A stretch of 64,000 bases of DNA from Spirosoma telluris. Its GTDB lineage: Bacteria; Bacteroidota; Bacteroidia; Cytophagales; Spirosomataceae. The translations under genes were made by a program, and so were the position numbers. The notes below the pieces were generated by a model. The model was not told the DNA's origin, made no database searches, and saw only the letters and a program-made list of their open reading frames with translations. Shown piece by piece: positions 31,233-41,915 of the stretch (position 1 is its first letter; every line of letters starts with the position of its first letter). The stretch spans positions 6,687,001 through 6,751,000 of the forward strand of contig QLII01000001.1 of assembly GCA_003259005.1 (NCBI GenBank), given 5' to 3'.

Positions 31233-31319
31233 GTTATTGTGGCTAGTAGTTATTGGTTCATGCTAAGACGGACGAATAACTAATGAATCCGCAATCCATC
31301 AACTAGTTAACAGACATCG

Positions 31320-31834
31320 ATGATGCGACATCTTATACGTTTATTGCTGATTCCGGGCATAATTGGGGTCTTTTTGGGGGCTGCTCAGAAAAGCTTGAGC
31401 CAAAACCTGCTACTTATTCGCAGTTATTAACCGGCACGGAAAAGAAAACCTGGAAGATGGTATCCTTACAGGTGATCGATGATGGTACGGCAAGTCAGGT
31501 TATTCCTGTTGCGCAAAGCGGTATTAATCCTTGTGTTACCGATGATTTATATACGTTCTATGCAAATGCTGACCACAAATTTGAAGTGAGTGAAGGCGCA
31601 ACCAAGTGTACTGCTTCAGACCCAGATGTCTACCTAACCGATACCTGGACGCTGGTCAATGCCAATGCTACCTTAGAATTTGCCGTTCCACTCGTTACTG
31701 AAACCGTGCTTCCTTACACGATCAAGAACTTAACGGAAAGCACAATGACAGTAGAGCTTTACCTGAGTAAAATAACCTCAGATAACCTAAATGCCAGCTA
31801 CCGGTTTACCTTCAACTCTGTTACAACAAAATAG
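31320..31834 (+). CDS. Small SusCD-associated lipoprotein, one frameshift
   Basis: The start at ATG 31320 or 31323 encodes a signal peptide. The frame breaks at five G at 31376-31380. Adding one G gives FLGGCSEKLEPKP, a proper lipobox, and joins the downstream frame (GTEKKTWKMVSLQVIDDG) to a total of about 171 residues. The mature part reads as a lipocalin-like beta domain with KTWK near its start, a pattern seen in other small Bacteroidota lipoproteins. The specific function is unknown. It lies between the Calx-beta lipoprotein and the metalloprotease and is probably cotranscribed with them. Confidence 0.65.
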
Positions 31835-31838
31835 GCGT

Positions 31839-34214
31839 ATGTTTCGATTACTACTTAGCTTGTTTTTCTGCGCGCTTCTGCTGCCAGCATTATACGCTCA
31901 GACAACGCCTTTTGAACCAAAGAGGTGTGGAACCATGGAGATGGATAGCCTGCGACGGGCACGTAATCCGCAGTTGGGCTCCCTCAATGACTTTGAGCGG
32001 GAGTTGCAGCTAAAAATGATTGACATCAAAAAGAAGATGGCATCAGGCAGGCTGGCCGCTACTGTGATTTCTATTCCCATTATTGTGCACATTGTCCACA
32101 ACGGTGAAACCGTAGGGAATGCGCACAATATGACCCAGGCCCAGGTACAATCGCAGATCGAAACGCTGAATGAAGATTACCGCCGGAAGCCAGGTACCCG
32201 TGGCTTTAATTCGAACCCGGTTGGGGCCGATATTGAAATTGAATTTTGCCTGGCCGCACTTGACCGACAGGGCAAACCGATGGCCGAACCCGGTATCGAA
32301 CGAATCAATGGTAGCCGCGTCAGTTGGACGCAGAGTGACGTTGAAGGTGTGCTGAAGCCCAGCACCATTTGGGATCCCGACAAATATTACAATATCTGGG
32401 TACTTGATCTGAGAGAATCGGCGGGTGGTAGTGGGAGCGTAGTGGCTTATGCACAGTTTCCCAGCCAGTCTAATTTACCCGGTATTCCATCGGCAAGTCC
32501 GGCCAGTACAGATGGTGTTGTTTGTAACTACTATGCATTCGGTAATTCGGCAAAAGGTAACTTTGCGGGTCTGGTAGCTCCTTATAATCTGGGGCGTACC
32601 CTTTCGCATGAAACAGGTCACTGGCTAGGATTGCGGCACATCTGGGGTGATGCCAACTGTGGTGACGATTTCTGCGCTGACACACCTCCTCAGGCATCTG
32701 AAAGCCGAGGCTGCCAGGTCGGTCGGGTTAGTTGTGGCGCTACGAACATGGTGCAAAATTATATGGACTACTCCGACGATGCATGCATGAACATCTTCAC
32801 CCTCGATCAGAAAGCCCGTATCCGGGCTGTTATGGAGATAAGTCCCCGTCGAAATAGTCTGCTTACCTCAAACGTATGCGGTACTACAGTCGCAACACGC
32901 CCCCTCCCGAACTTCCGGGCCGAAGCGCAACAGGTATTGCTAGGCGGGTCAGTAAAGTTTAATGACCTTTCGGGCGGATTCCCAACCACTTGGCAATGGA
33001 CATTTGAAGGGGGTACGCCTGAGACATCGACCGAGCAGAATCCTACGGTTACCTACAGCCAGCCGGGTAAGTTTAAGGTAACATTAGTAACCGCGAATGC
33101 AGTAGGGCAGTCAGACCCATTAGTTCGTACAGAATATATTGAAGTGCTTAATCAGGGACTTTGTACCGACGTAACGAATTTTAGCGGTACACCTACTATC
33201 CTGCGGGAGTCGAACGGAACAGGCTATGTAGCTGGTCAGAACAGTCATAAGAGTCAGGCCGTGTCCGAGTTTTTTGCCAATAAGCTAGGCTATCTCAATT
33301 TAGCGGGTGCATCCCTGAAATTTGGCGTTGCTAAAGCGGCCAAAGGAGCAGCTACCGAGTCGATTGTAACCGTAACGGTCTGGAACGGGCGTGGTTTCCA
33401 GAACGGACCTGGCGCTATTCTGGGGCAAAAAGATGTACCCCTCCGTGATATTCTGGCCGATGTTGCCAACAATCGAGCCACTACAGTTACGTTCGATAAG
33501 AATGTACCGGTAAGTGGTCTGTCATTCCACGTCGGCATCACATTGCCTTATGCATCGGGTGACACCGTGGCACTGGTTACGACCAAAAACGGAGAATCGC
33601 TCTTTGCTACGTCCTGGCGCCAAAATCAGCAGGGCAACTGGCTTCGCTATGCCGATAGCCTGGGTCTGAATGTAGCGCATAACATCACGGCCAAAGTTGG
33701 TCAGAAAGCGTCGGTACAGGTTGCGGCCTCAGCCATCTTTATCAACCCCGGCGAAACGGTAACCCTGAATGCTCGTGGGGCTGGTGTGTACACCTGGACT
33801 GGAACGGGACTGAATAATACATTAGGGCCACAGGTAGTTGCCAGTCCAACCCAAACTACTTCCTACACCGTAGCCGGTTCGGGAACGGATTTGTGCAGCA
33901 CATCCGCCGTTGTGACCATCAACGTGCGAGCGGGGACTGTAACGGCTACTACCCCTCTGGCCGAACAAGCCTTACAGGTGAACCCGAACCCCAGCGACGG
34001 ACAGATGAACGTATCGTTTAGTAGCCCGCTACGAGGGGCGCTAACGCTAGGCATCCGTACTGTGACTGGTGGAGAACTACTTCGGCAGAATCATCAGAAA
34101 ACGACCGACACCTTCGAGCAATCGCTTGATCTCAAAACGGCACCGACTGGGGTGTATTTTGTGGAGGTCACAATAGGGGAGCAGACGTTTAGAAAACGGG
34201 TGGTGAAGCAGTAA
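31839..34214 (+). CDS. Secreted M43 (pappalysin-like) metalloprotease with PKD and T9SS domains
   Basis: This 791-residue zinc endopeptidase is exported and then secreted or displayed by type IX secretion. Parts: a signal peptide (ending LYAQ), an M43 catalytic domain with SHETGHWLGLRHIWGD (three zinc-binding His and the catalytic Glu) and the Met-turn NYMDYSDDACMN. A PKD domain follows (about residues 360-440, WQWTFEGGTPETSTEQNP), then beta domains. The C-terminal sorting domain (NPNPSDGQMNVSF to EQTFRKRVVKQ) is T9SS-type. ATG 31839 is chosen because the signal peptide starts there. It could supply peptides to SusC3/SusD3. Confidence 0.9.
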   Translation: MFRLLLSLFFCALLLPALYAQTTPFEPKRCGTMEMDSLRRARNPQLGSLNDFERELQLKMIDIKKKMASGRLAATVISIPIIVHIVHNGETVGNAHNMTQAQVQSQIETLNEDYRRKPGTRGFNSNPVGADIEIEFCLAALDRQGKPMAEPGIERINGSRVSWTQSDVEGVLKPSTIWDPDKYYNIWVLDLRESAGGSGSVVAYAQFPSQSNLPGIPSASPASTDGVVCNYYAFGNSAKGNFAGLVAPYNLGRTLSHETGHWLGLRHIWGDANCGDDFCADTPPQASESRGCQVGRVSCGATNMVQNYMDYSDDACMNIFTLDQKARIRAVMEISPRRNSLLTSNVCGTTVATRPLPNFRAEAQQVLLGGSVKFNDLSGGFPTTWQWTFEGGTPETSTEQNPTVTYSQPGKFKVTLVTANAVGQSDPLVRTEYIEVLNQGLCTDVTNFSGTPTILRESNGTGYVAGQNSHKSQAVSEFFANKLGYLNLAGASLKFGVAKAAKGAATESIVTVTVWNGRGFQNGPGAILGQKDVPLRDILADVANNRATTVTFDKNVPVSGLSFHVGITLPYASGDTVALVTTKNGESLFATSWRQNQQGNWLRYADSLGLNVAHNITAKVGQKASVQVAASAIFINPGETVTLNARGAGVYTWTGTGLNNTLGPQVVASPTQTTSYTVAGSGTDLCSTSAVVTINVRAGTVTATTPLAEQALQVNPNPSDGQMNVSFSSPLRGALTLGIRTVTGGELLRQNHQKTTDTFEQSLDLKTAPTGVYFVEVTIGEQTFRKRVVKQ

Positions 34215-34243
34215 CACAATTGCAACAAACTGGAATATAAGCG

Positions 34244-34297
34244 AAGCGTTAGGTAAAAAGAGCAGTGAATGCTAGTTTGCCTAACGCTTAGTTTTTG
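34244..34297 (+). terminator. Hairpin terminator after the metalloprotease gene
   Basis: A 10-bp stem (AAGCGTTAGG pairing with CCTAACGCTT) encloses a 26-base loop and is followed by a short T-tract. It separates the protease from the cyanophycinase-like gene, though read-through is possible. Confidence 0.6.
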
Positions 34298-34302
34298 CCT
34301 CT

Positions 34303-35345
34303 ATGATTACTAATTCAGTTGCGGGTTTGATGGTACTAGCTGGTCTGATTTCCTTAACCCGTGCCTTATCGCTTCATACACCAATTCATTCAACGATTTT
34401 CCAACCCGCCTATACTTCCTGGATTGCAGGTGATACGACCGATGCGCAAAGCCAACCTTTAGGTGGAGTCGTGCTAGCGGGAGGAAGTACGGATGTGGAT
34501 GCGGCTATGCGGTGGTTTGTGCGCCGGTCGGGTGGGGGGATGTGCTAATTCTTCGGGCTTCGGGTAAGGACGGCTACAACGAGTATCTCTATAAAACGCT
34601 GGGTGAATCCGTTAATTCGGTCGAAACCATATTGCTCGATAAGCGGGAGCTAGCCAACAATACGGATATTCTTCGGAAAATTCGGCAGGCCGAAGCCATC
34701 TTCTTGGCCGGGGGCGATCAGGGCAATTATGTCAATTTCTGGCAGGGAACACCTGTGGCCGATGCCTTGAACGAGCGTATACGGGAGGGAGCCGTGATGG
34801 GCGGTACCAGCGCGGGCTGTGGTATTCTGGGGCAAACCTATTTTTCGGCGCTTGAAGGTAGTGTAACTTCTGAAGAAGCATTAGCCAATCCCTACAACAA
34901 ACGGGTGGCTATGCGCCGAAATGACTTCCTGAAGCAACCGCTGCTGGTCAATACCATCACCGATATGCACTATAGTACCCGGAATCGTCAAGGTCGCCAT
35001 CTGGCATTTATGGCCCGTGCCGCAACAGATTGGGCTATCCAGCCACGTGGTATTGGCGTTGACGAAAAAACGGCGGTTTGTGTTACACCCGATGGGAACG
35101 TTAGCGTTTTTGGTCAGGGGAACGCTTATTTTCTACAAGCAACGAAGAAGAAACCTGAGCTATGCAAACAAAATCAGCCCCTAACCTGGCATCGAAAAGG
35201 TAAAGCTGTCCACGTAACCATCATCGCGGGTTCGGTTGAGGGGATAACTGGTTTTAATTTGACGTCATTTCAGTCGATCACACAGGCTAAATCGGAGTAT
35301 TGGTCAGTTGATTCTGGTGTTCTGGCACGGGTTGATCTTCGCTAG
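34303..35345 (+). CDS. Cyanophycinase-like S51 serine peptidase, one frameshift
   Basis: Peptidase family S51 includes cyanophycinase, which cuts the Asp-Arg polymer cyanophycin, and dipeptidase E. GGTSAGCGIL contains the nucleophilic Ser of the family, and ILRASGKDGYNEYL, IFLAGGDQGNYV and the C-terminal GIGVDEKTAVCV are typical cyanophycinase segments. A hydrophobic N-terminus suggests export. The frame breaks at six G at 34534-34539; one added G gives RRSGGGDVLILRAS and about 347 residues in total. It lies 88 bases downstream of the M43 protease on the same strand. Whether its substrate is cyanophycin or another isopeptide cannot be read from the sequence. Confidence 0.82.
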
Positions 35346-35351
35346 AATGCA

Positions 35352-35391
35352 AAAAAGCGAGCGAACCATACCATTGGATTCGCCCGCTTTT
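35352..35391. terminator. Terminator between convergent cyanophycinase and SusD4 genes
   Basis: Arms AAAAAGCGAGCGAA and TTCGCCCGCTTTT pair with one mismatch, around a 13-base loop. Flanking A and T runs allow termination from both sides. Confidence 0.75.
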
Positions 35392-35413
35392 ACATCAAGA
35401 ATCAAGTCACCTT

Positions 35414-36762
35414 TTAATATCCTGGATTCTGAACCAGCTTTTTGTTGGTATCAATTTCCCGTTGTGGAATGGGCAGAACCAGATTGTTCGCGTTGTAGGC
35501 CACCGTGCCTACCGTACCTGCTGTACGTTTGATGTCAGCAAGTTGCTGACCTTCAAACGCTAACTCAAGCCGACGCTCTAGCAGAATAGCCGCTAGATCG
35601 ACCGTTGTTAGGGGAGTAGCCTTTGCCCGGCTGCGAATCAGGTTGACATCGGCGAGTGGTGTCGCACCTACGGTGGTACCCAAACGCAGGTTAGCTTCGG
35701 CGCGAACCAGATACATTTCGGCCAGACGAACCACCGGCACATCACCATATTGATCGTTGAACTTACTGGTGAAGGTATTCTGACCGGCGGTATTAAAGAA
35801 TGTGCCCCGAGTATCCCCTGTCGCATAGAGTTGCCGGAATTTCGTTTGTACCCGTACATCCCCACGACCCTGATTCAACGACGATGCGTAGAACGTGTTC
35901 ATGTCGTTAGCGCCATCCTGGTCGGTCACGATAATCTTGAAAATAATCTCCGAGTCGTTGGTCGCATCGTTAAACACATCTGCAAAATTGGCCTCCAATG
36001 AATACGTCCCTGACGTAATAACCCGGTTGGCGGCATCACGAGCGGCTGCATAGTTCTGTTGCTGTAGGTAAACACGGGCCAGTATGGCTGCCGCAGCGCC
36101 TTTTGTCGCAAATCCACTACCCCCGATTGTGTTTCTGGCAACAGGCTTTCTGCTTTTGTCAGATCATCCAGCACCTGTGCATATACTTCTGCAACTGTAT
36201 TTCGGGCACGGTAGTCGGCGTCCGAGATGGAGGTTGTTGGTGTCAGCACAAGCGGCACACCCGGATTGGCCGATGGCGTACCATCATTCCAGCTTTTGCC
36301 AAAGGCTTTCACCAGTTCAAAATACAGGGCACCTCTGATAAAACGGGCCTGCCCTTCGGTATTTCCCCGGTTCGTTTCTCCAACTTTAGTCAATGCCGAT
36401 AAGACGTTGTTGGTACGGTTAATCGCGTTGTAGCCATCCAGCCAGAAATCGCGGGTGACGGTGTTGGACGTGGTAACGGTTTTACGCCAGATTTCGTCGA
36501 TCGTAGCATAAGTACCTCCGAAAAGCACATCACGATTATCACCCATTAAATCGCCAATGTACTGAATGCCACCACCATATAGGTTGACATCACTAAGGCC
36601 GTCATAGGCACCAATTAAAGTAATTTGTACGTCTTGTTCAGTATTTAACGCCTGACCCTGCTCAATATCCTGAGTCGGTACAACGTTTAGACGGTTGTCG
36701 CAGGCCGTAATCAGCAGGCTGACGGCTCCAGCGTATAACCAATGTTTTATGGATGAATTCAT
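35414..36762 (-). CDS. SusD/RagB-family outer-membrane lipoprotein 4, one frameshift
   Basis: This is the surface-binding partner of SusC4. It has lipobox LLITAC followed by DNRLNVVPTQDIEQG, the helical segment ARFIRGALYFELVKAFG, VVRLAEMYLVRAEANLRLG and the family ending PIPQREIDTNKKLVQNPGY. The frame breaks at TTT 36132-36134 (AAA on the coding strand); one added A gives PENTIGGSGFATKGAAAA. The repaired length is about 449 residues. It lies about 195 bases downstream of SusC4, with an ACAGAATCA-type hairpin in the gap. Substrate unknown. Confidence 0.88.
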
Positions 36763-36837
36763 AGCAAAAAATGCGTTGAAAAGTCGTTGTTAATTCAATT
36801 TGAACTACTGAATAATTAGGCAGATTTTAGTTGAAAC

Positions 36838-36950
36838 TGATTCTGTAGATTCTAGGATTCTATTGCTTTTGAGTCCGTGGTTAATTTTGATAGTGGACTG
36901 TAACAGTGCCTAAATGGCATCCACAGAATCAACAGAATCAACAGAATCCA
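36838..36950. repeat. Hairpin made of tandem AGAATC words between SusC4 and SusD4
   Basis: The right arm has three tandem ACAGAATCA units (36921-36949). The left arm has GATTCTGTAGATTCTAGGATTCT (written here in full as three GATTCT-type units, 36839-36861) and can pair with it. It sits inside a SusC-SusD gene pair, where it could lower SusD expression relative to SusC. Confidence 0.55.
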
Positions 36951-36957
36951 GCTTTAT

Positions 36958-39900
36958 CTAAAACCCGATATTGATACCGCCCGTGATCGTACGTGCCTGA
37001 GGAGCCGTATAGAAATCATAGCCCTGCGCAATGTTCGACACAATATAATCGGCGTTTACTTCGGGGTCCCAACCGGCGTATTTCGTGAATGTGAGCAGGT
37101 TCTGGCCCGTCACAAACAAACGAACGTTGGTCAGTTTAGCTTTATTGATGAGCGTTTTAGGCAGACTGTACGAAAGCGTAACAGTACGTAGTCGAACAAA
37201 CGAACCATCGAGAATGAAGCGGCTGGACGATTGAGCACCATTGTTGTAGAACAAACGAGCCTCCGGCACGTTCGTCACCGTATTCGTGGATGTCCAGGCT
37301 GCCAGTTGGTCAACTGTCTGGTTATCTTCAAAGCGTCCGTTGGCTGATGAGTAGCGACCAACACCGTAGAAGTTGATCTTGTTACCAAACACACCATTGA
37401 ACAGAACGCTCAGGCTAATGCCTTTGTAACTGAAGGTGTTTGTGATACCCCCGTCCATTTAGGCAGCGGACTACCTACAACTACCCGTTGGGCCTGGCTG
37501 TAGGTGCTGGTTGTGGTGCGGTCAAGCGTACCATCCGTATTCGTCGTGTTTTTGTACCAGAGTGCATTGCCATTCGCCGGATCAACACCCGCATACTCCT
37601 GTGTGAAGAACACGCCCAATGGCTGCCCTTCAACGGCACGACTCATGGCGTTAATACCACCTTCAATAATCTGCGACTGCAGGTTGGTGATTTTGTTCTG
37701 GTTAGTTGCTGCGTTGAAGCTCGTTGTCCAACGGAACGCACCCGTCAGGTTTTCCGAGTTAATGACGATCTCAAATCCTTTGTTTTCCAGGCTACCCACG
37801 TTGCGGAACTGAGTGGCAAAACCCGTTGTGCCCGGTACGTTTACGCTTAGTAAAAGGCCCGACGTTTGCTTGTTGTAATAGTCGATCTCCCCGTTGATCC
37901 GGTTGTTAAGAATACCGAAATCAAGGCCAATGTCGAACTGGTTGGTTGTTTCCCATTTCAAATCGGGGTTGGCTAACTGCGATGGGCGCTGGCCAGGTAG
38001 CGTACCGTAGCTGGCATCGCCCGTGAACAAGCCTAGCTGAGGGAAGTTCTGGATTTCGGCGTTGCCCGTTTGGCCATAGCTGGATCGAAGTTTCAGGAAG
38101 CTGATGGTGCTGTTATTCTTTAGGAAATCTTCTTCCGAAAGTACCCAGCCTGCCGAAACCGCCGGGAAGAAACCATACCGACTGTTTTTGCCAAAACGCG
38201 ACGAACCGTCTACCCGTGCGCTCGCGCCCAGTAAATAGCGGTCAGCAAATTTGTAGTTCGCCCGGGCGAAGTATGACAGGAAGCGGTAATTGGTCTGGGT
38301 GGAACTACCATCAGTTTTACGAGCGGCACTGACAATCTGACGATAGGCATCCGATGGAAAGTCCCGACCTTCGGTGAAGTTAGTTTTCTGCTGCGATTGC
38401 TGATACGACATCCCGACCGTCAAATCGAGTTGGCTGCGACCAAACAGGCTATTGTAGGTAAAGAAGTTGTTTGTCGTGTAATTCTCTACCCGAACGTAAC
38501 GGTTTTGGCCGATTCCTTGTGGCGCACTGAAGTTACGCTGCGTTTTGCTGTTATAATAGAGTTCTTCCTGCTGGTTGAGTACATCCAGGCCAAATTCGGT
38601 ACGGAACGATAACCCCTTGATAATCTGTAACTGACCGAATACGTTGCTGATATTGCGGTAAACCGTTGTGTTGAAATAGGCATTCCCAATATTGATCAGC
38701 GGGTTATAATAAACCGGAATGCTGAGGTCGCCGGGAGGTGTTCCTACGGGTAGACCTGTGGTGGGGTCTGTAGCTGGCGTCATTGGCGGCAACGCAACCA
38801 TTTGCATCGGATTATCGAACTGGTTATCAGCCGAAATTCGCTGGTTGAACGTTCGGGTAATACCTGTATTGAAACCCACCCGAAACTGGTCAGACACTTT
38901 ATGGTCGAGGTTAAGCCGACCCGAGTAGCGTTGTAGCGCATTACCAACCAGAATCCCCTTTTGGTCAAGCAATTGACCCGATAGATAGAAGGTCGTTTTC
39001 TCATTGCCGCCATTCAGGTTGATGTCATACTGCTGATAAGGAGCATCCTGATAGGCCAGATCGCCCCAGTTGGTGCTTGCCTGATTAGCAGTTCCATACG
39101 TTCCTAGCCCCTGTGTATTGTAGAAGCCCTTCATATACGATGTATACGAATCTGGATCGCTCTGGTCAAGCCCTTCAATCCGGTCGGAGTTGGCCGCTGC
39201 CTGATTGTAAAACTTAACGTACTGCTCTGTATTCAGAAATTGCAGTTTGTTGGTGGGTTTGCTCGACCCGTATTGTGCGCCGAACGTGATGTTGGTGCGA
39301 CCGGCTTTACCCCGTTTGGTGGTAATAAGCACCACACCGTTGGCAGCACGAGCCCCATAAATAGCACCCGCCGATGCATCTTTCAGAATATCGACCGACT
39401 CAATGTCCTGTGGGTTAATGTCGGCCAATGGGTTTGTTGCGGCACTGTTATAGCTCAGATTGTCGGTGGTAACGGGAGTCCCATCAACAACGTAGAGCGG
39501 TTGATTTGACGCCGATACCGACGATTGACCCCGAACCCGCACCTGAATACCCTGGCCCAGTTTACCCGATCCCGAATTGATCTGAACACCAGCCGCTTTT
39601 CCCTGTAGCGCCTGATCAAACGTCGTTACCGGCTGATCCTGAATATCGGAAGCCCGAACCTTGGCGATATTGCCGGTCAGGTCCCGCTTAATCTGCTGAC
39701 CATATCCAGTAACCACCACTTCATTCAAATTGCGGACATCAGTCTTCAATTGCACATCAATAACCGACCGATTGTTTACGGGTTCTTCGACGGTTGTAAA
39801 ACCAATGAAGCTAAAAACAAGCGTAGGATTACCACTCACCGTAAGCCGATAGTTACCTGTTGCATCGGTGAGCGTACCCTGTGTGCTGCCTTTTATCGTA

Positions 39901-40028
39901 ACGGATACACCAGGCAAACCCGTGTTATCGTCCGACGATGTTACCCGGCCCGAAATGCTTTGGCCCTGGGCATAGACTCCCCATGCTGTGAGTAGAAACA
40001 GGAAGCTAATTTGTAGGAGTTTTCTCAT
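36958..40028 (-). CDS. SusC/RagA-family TonB-dependent transporter 4, one frameshift
   Basis: This outer-membrane TonB-dependent channel has a signal peptide (ending VYAQ) and a regulatory domain (SGRVTSSDDNTGLPGVSVTI). It also has a plug (TFDQALQGKAAGVQI, GQSSVSASNQPLYVVDG, AIYGARAANGVVLITTKRG) and a barrel ending RTITGGINIGF. The frame breaks at five C at 37448-37452; one added base gives PKWTGGITNTFSYKG, the usual late-barrel motif. The repaired length is about 1023 residues. It is closer in style to SusC3 than to SusC1 and SusC2. A TACTTTTG promoter element lies 33 bases upstream. Substrate unknown. Confidence 0.9.
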
Positions 40029-40060
40029 AATGTTGTTAATGAAAAAAATGAAGATAATTG

Positions 40061-40068
40061 CAAAAGTA
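40061..40068 (-). promoter_or_regulatory. -7 element TACTTTTG upstream of SusC4
   Basis: On the minus strand this reads TACTTTTG, the same word as the -7 box of SusC2, 33 bases from the start codon. The matching -33 position reads TTTT rather than TTTG, so the promoter is likely but not canonical. Confidence 0.5.
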
Positions 40069-40429
40069 CAATCTGTAGTTGGAAATTAAAAAGTCGTTAA
40101 ATGGGATAATAATAGAAGGCAAAGGTAGAATATTAGAATAATTCATAATTAAATAAGGAGACTAGGAAATAAAATAACCAAATAATGGCAATAAGGCCTA
40201 GATATATTGGTGGTTATACAAGGGGGCGATTATGGGAAAAATTATATTGATTTCTGGTGTATATGCAGTTAATTAATTCGAAAAAGTTATAAAAAGTAGA
40301 TTGATTAGGTAGAATTAGCTACTAATTAGTAAGTAGAAACTATAAGTATAAGGACTATAGGCCATTATCCATCTACACGACGAAGACTAGCTGAATCGGG
40401 CGGTTTAGTAAGACGTTCATCCTCTTGAG

Positions 40430-40460
40430 TTGTAGACAAACGGGTAAAGTCGTACTTTTT
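40430..40460 (+). promoter_or_regulatory. Promoter candidate for the OmpA-like gene
   Basis: TTG at 40430-40432 and TACTTTTT at 40453-40460 are 20 bases apart, close to the Bacteroidota -33/-7 pattern. The start codon is 73 bases downstream. Confidence 0.45.
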
Positions 40461-40533
40461 AAAATAGGTATTAAACGGTGAAACAGGAGTTGTTGTCTAA
40501 TCGTTAGTGGTACATCAGTAAACTCAAACAACG

Positions 40534-41823
40534 ATGAAATTTAGACTGTTCACTCTACTCCTTCTGCTACTCGTAACGGGCTTGCGTGCACAGGTACAAT
40601 ACACAACCGAAAGCCCACGCATAGATGATATTAATGACCGGGATGTTAGTATCAAGCGTATTGAACTGACAGAGCAGTATACCATTGTTTACATGAAATT
40701 TGAGTCCCGTCAGCGACCAGGGTCAAATCAAAGGTCCTGGCCATTTTCAATTCCACAGCCTGATGGGGGATCAATGCAAATAGAATCAACCAGTAATATT
40801 GGTTTTCAGCCATCATCCCGTTTATACGTAAATCAGGGCGAACGCTCGTATAAATTCATTCGGGTTGAAAATATTCCTGAAGAAACTCGTCGGCCTGTTC
40901 GGCCTGGTGAACGCGTTGATTTCGTTGCTTATTTTGAGCGGATAGATCCGGGCTACACGACATTCGATCTGTTTGAATGCCGGGATAGTAAAGGCTATGT
41001 CTGTTTTAATTTCTGGGGTGTACATATCATTAACCCTCCTCGTAAAGACAAATATTCGCAGCGAAAAACGCCAGTGCCTGTTCCGCCTAAACCACAGCAA
41101 CCTCGCTATAAGCCCCGAGCCACGCCCGGCGTAGGTACACCCGATGAGGCACCTAAACCAGCAGAATCTGTGCAGCCTCAGGAAACTTCGGCACCAGCCG
41201 CTGTAGCGATCAACGGTGTTACGCGCGACGCTAAAACAAAACAGCCAATCGGCGCTACTGTTACCTATCGACTGTTAGCGGGTGCTGAAGCGTCGGGCGA
41301 TGAACCGGCTGATTCCGTACGGAGTGATAGTCCATCGGGAAACTACAAGATTACCATAGACCGGCGGGGCGTTTATGTTGTAACGGCTTCGGCTAAAGGC
41401 TACTTTAGTCAAAGTGATACACTGGCTACGAATCGGGTTGATGTTGCCCGTGATTTTAATCTGACACCCATTGAAGCAGGGTCAAAAATCACCCTGAAAA
41501 GTATTTATTTCAATACCTCCCGCTATGACCTTAAGCCTGAATCGTTTCCGGAACTGGATCGGCTGGCAACGATGATGCAGTCAAACCCGACCATGCAAAT
41601 TCGCTTGGAAGGACATACCGATACGGTGGGTGAATTTGATGCAAACGTTGAACTCTCCCGCAACCGGGTCAATGAGGTGAAGCGGTATCTGGTGAGTAAA
41701 GGCATTAGTGCCAGTCGGATTGAAACTGTTGGCTATGGCCCTTCAAGACCTATTAACACCAACAAAACCCTGAAAGAGCGAGCCGAAAACCGGCGGGTAG
41801 AGATGGTTGTGGTGAAGGTGTAA
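40534..41823 (+). CDS. OmpA-family protein with C-terminal peptidoglycan-binding domain
   Basis: This 429-residue exported protein (signal peptide ending GLRAQ) has three parts. Residues about 20-165 form an unrecognised beta-rich domain. After a Pro/Lys-rich linker (about 170-220), a carboxypeptidase-regulatory-like beta domain follows (about 222-312, VTRDAKTKQPIGATVTYRL). The C-terminal OmpA domain (about 320-429) shows IYFNTSRYDLKPESFPELDRL, LEGHTDTVGEFDANVELSRNR and ERAENRRVEMVVVK. It probably anchors the outer envelope to peptidoglycan. It is transcribed alone and ends in a CGCAAAGG-type hairpin that touches its stop codon. Confidence 0.88.
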   Translation: MKFRLFTLLLLLLVTGLRAQVQYTTESPRIDDINDRDVSIKRIELTEQYTIVYMKFESRQRPGSNQRSWPFSIPQPDGGSMQIESTSNIGFQPSSRLYVNQGERSYKFIRVENIPEETRRPVRPGERVDFVAYFERIDPGYTTFDLFECRDSKGYVCFNFWGVHIINPPRKDKYSQRKTPVPVPPKPQQPRYKPRATPGVGTPDEAPKPAESVQPQETSAPAAVAINGVTRDAKTKQPIGATVTYRLLAGAEASGDEPADSVRSDSPSGNYKITIDRRGVYVVTASAKGYFSQSDTLATNRVDVARDFNLTPIEAGSKITLKSIYFNTSRYDLKPESFPELDRLATMMQSNPTMQIRLEGHTDTVGEFDANVELSRNRVNEVKRYLVSKGISASRIETVGYGPSRPINTNKTLKERAENRRVEMVVVKV

Positions 41824-41908
41824 ACGCAAAGGACGCAAAGGTGAGCGCAAAGACCGCAGAGAAAGAATCTTTGCGAACCTCGCGCCATCTTTGCATCCTT
41901 TGCGTTTA
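41821..41908. repeat. Hairpin with CGCAAAGG tandem words
   Basis: The left arm repeats CGCAAAGG, CGCAAAGG and GCGCAAAG from the OmpA-like stop codon onward. The right arm (CATCTTTGCATCCTTTGCG and TTTA) is its complement. Such heptamer-style word repeats recall the STRR sequences described in cyanobacteria. It lies between two same-strand genes and may terminate or attenuate. Confidence 0.6.
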
Positions 41909-41915
41909 AGCATAC

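Larger units (their letters stand above)
40029..40533. other. AT-rich divergent control region, no gene
   Basis: This 505-base gap separates the divergent SusC4 and OmpA-like genes. It carries a minus-strand -7 element (40061-40068) and a plus-strand promoter candidate (40430-40460). I see no open frame of interest and no strong hairpin in the rest. Confidence 0.5.
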
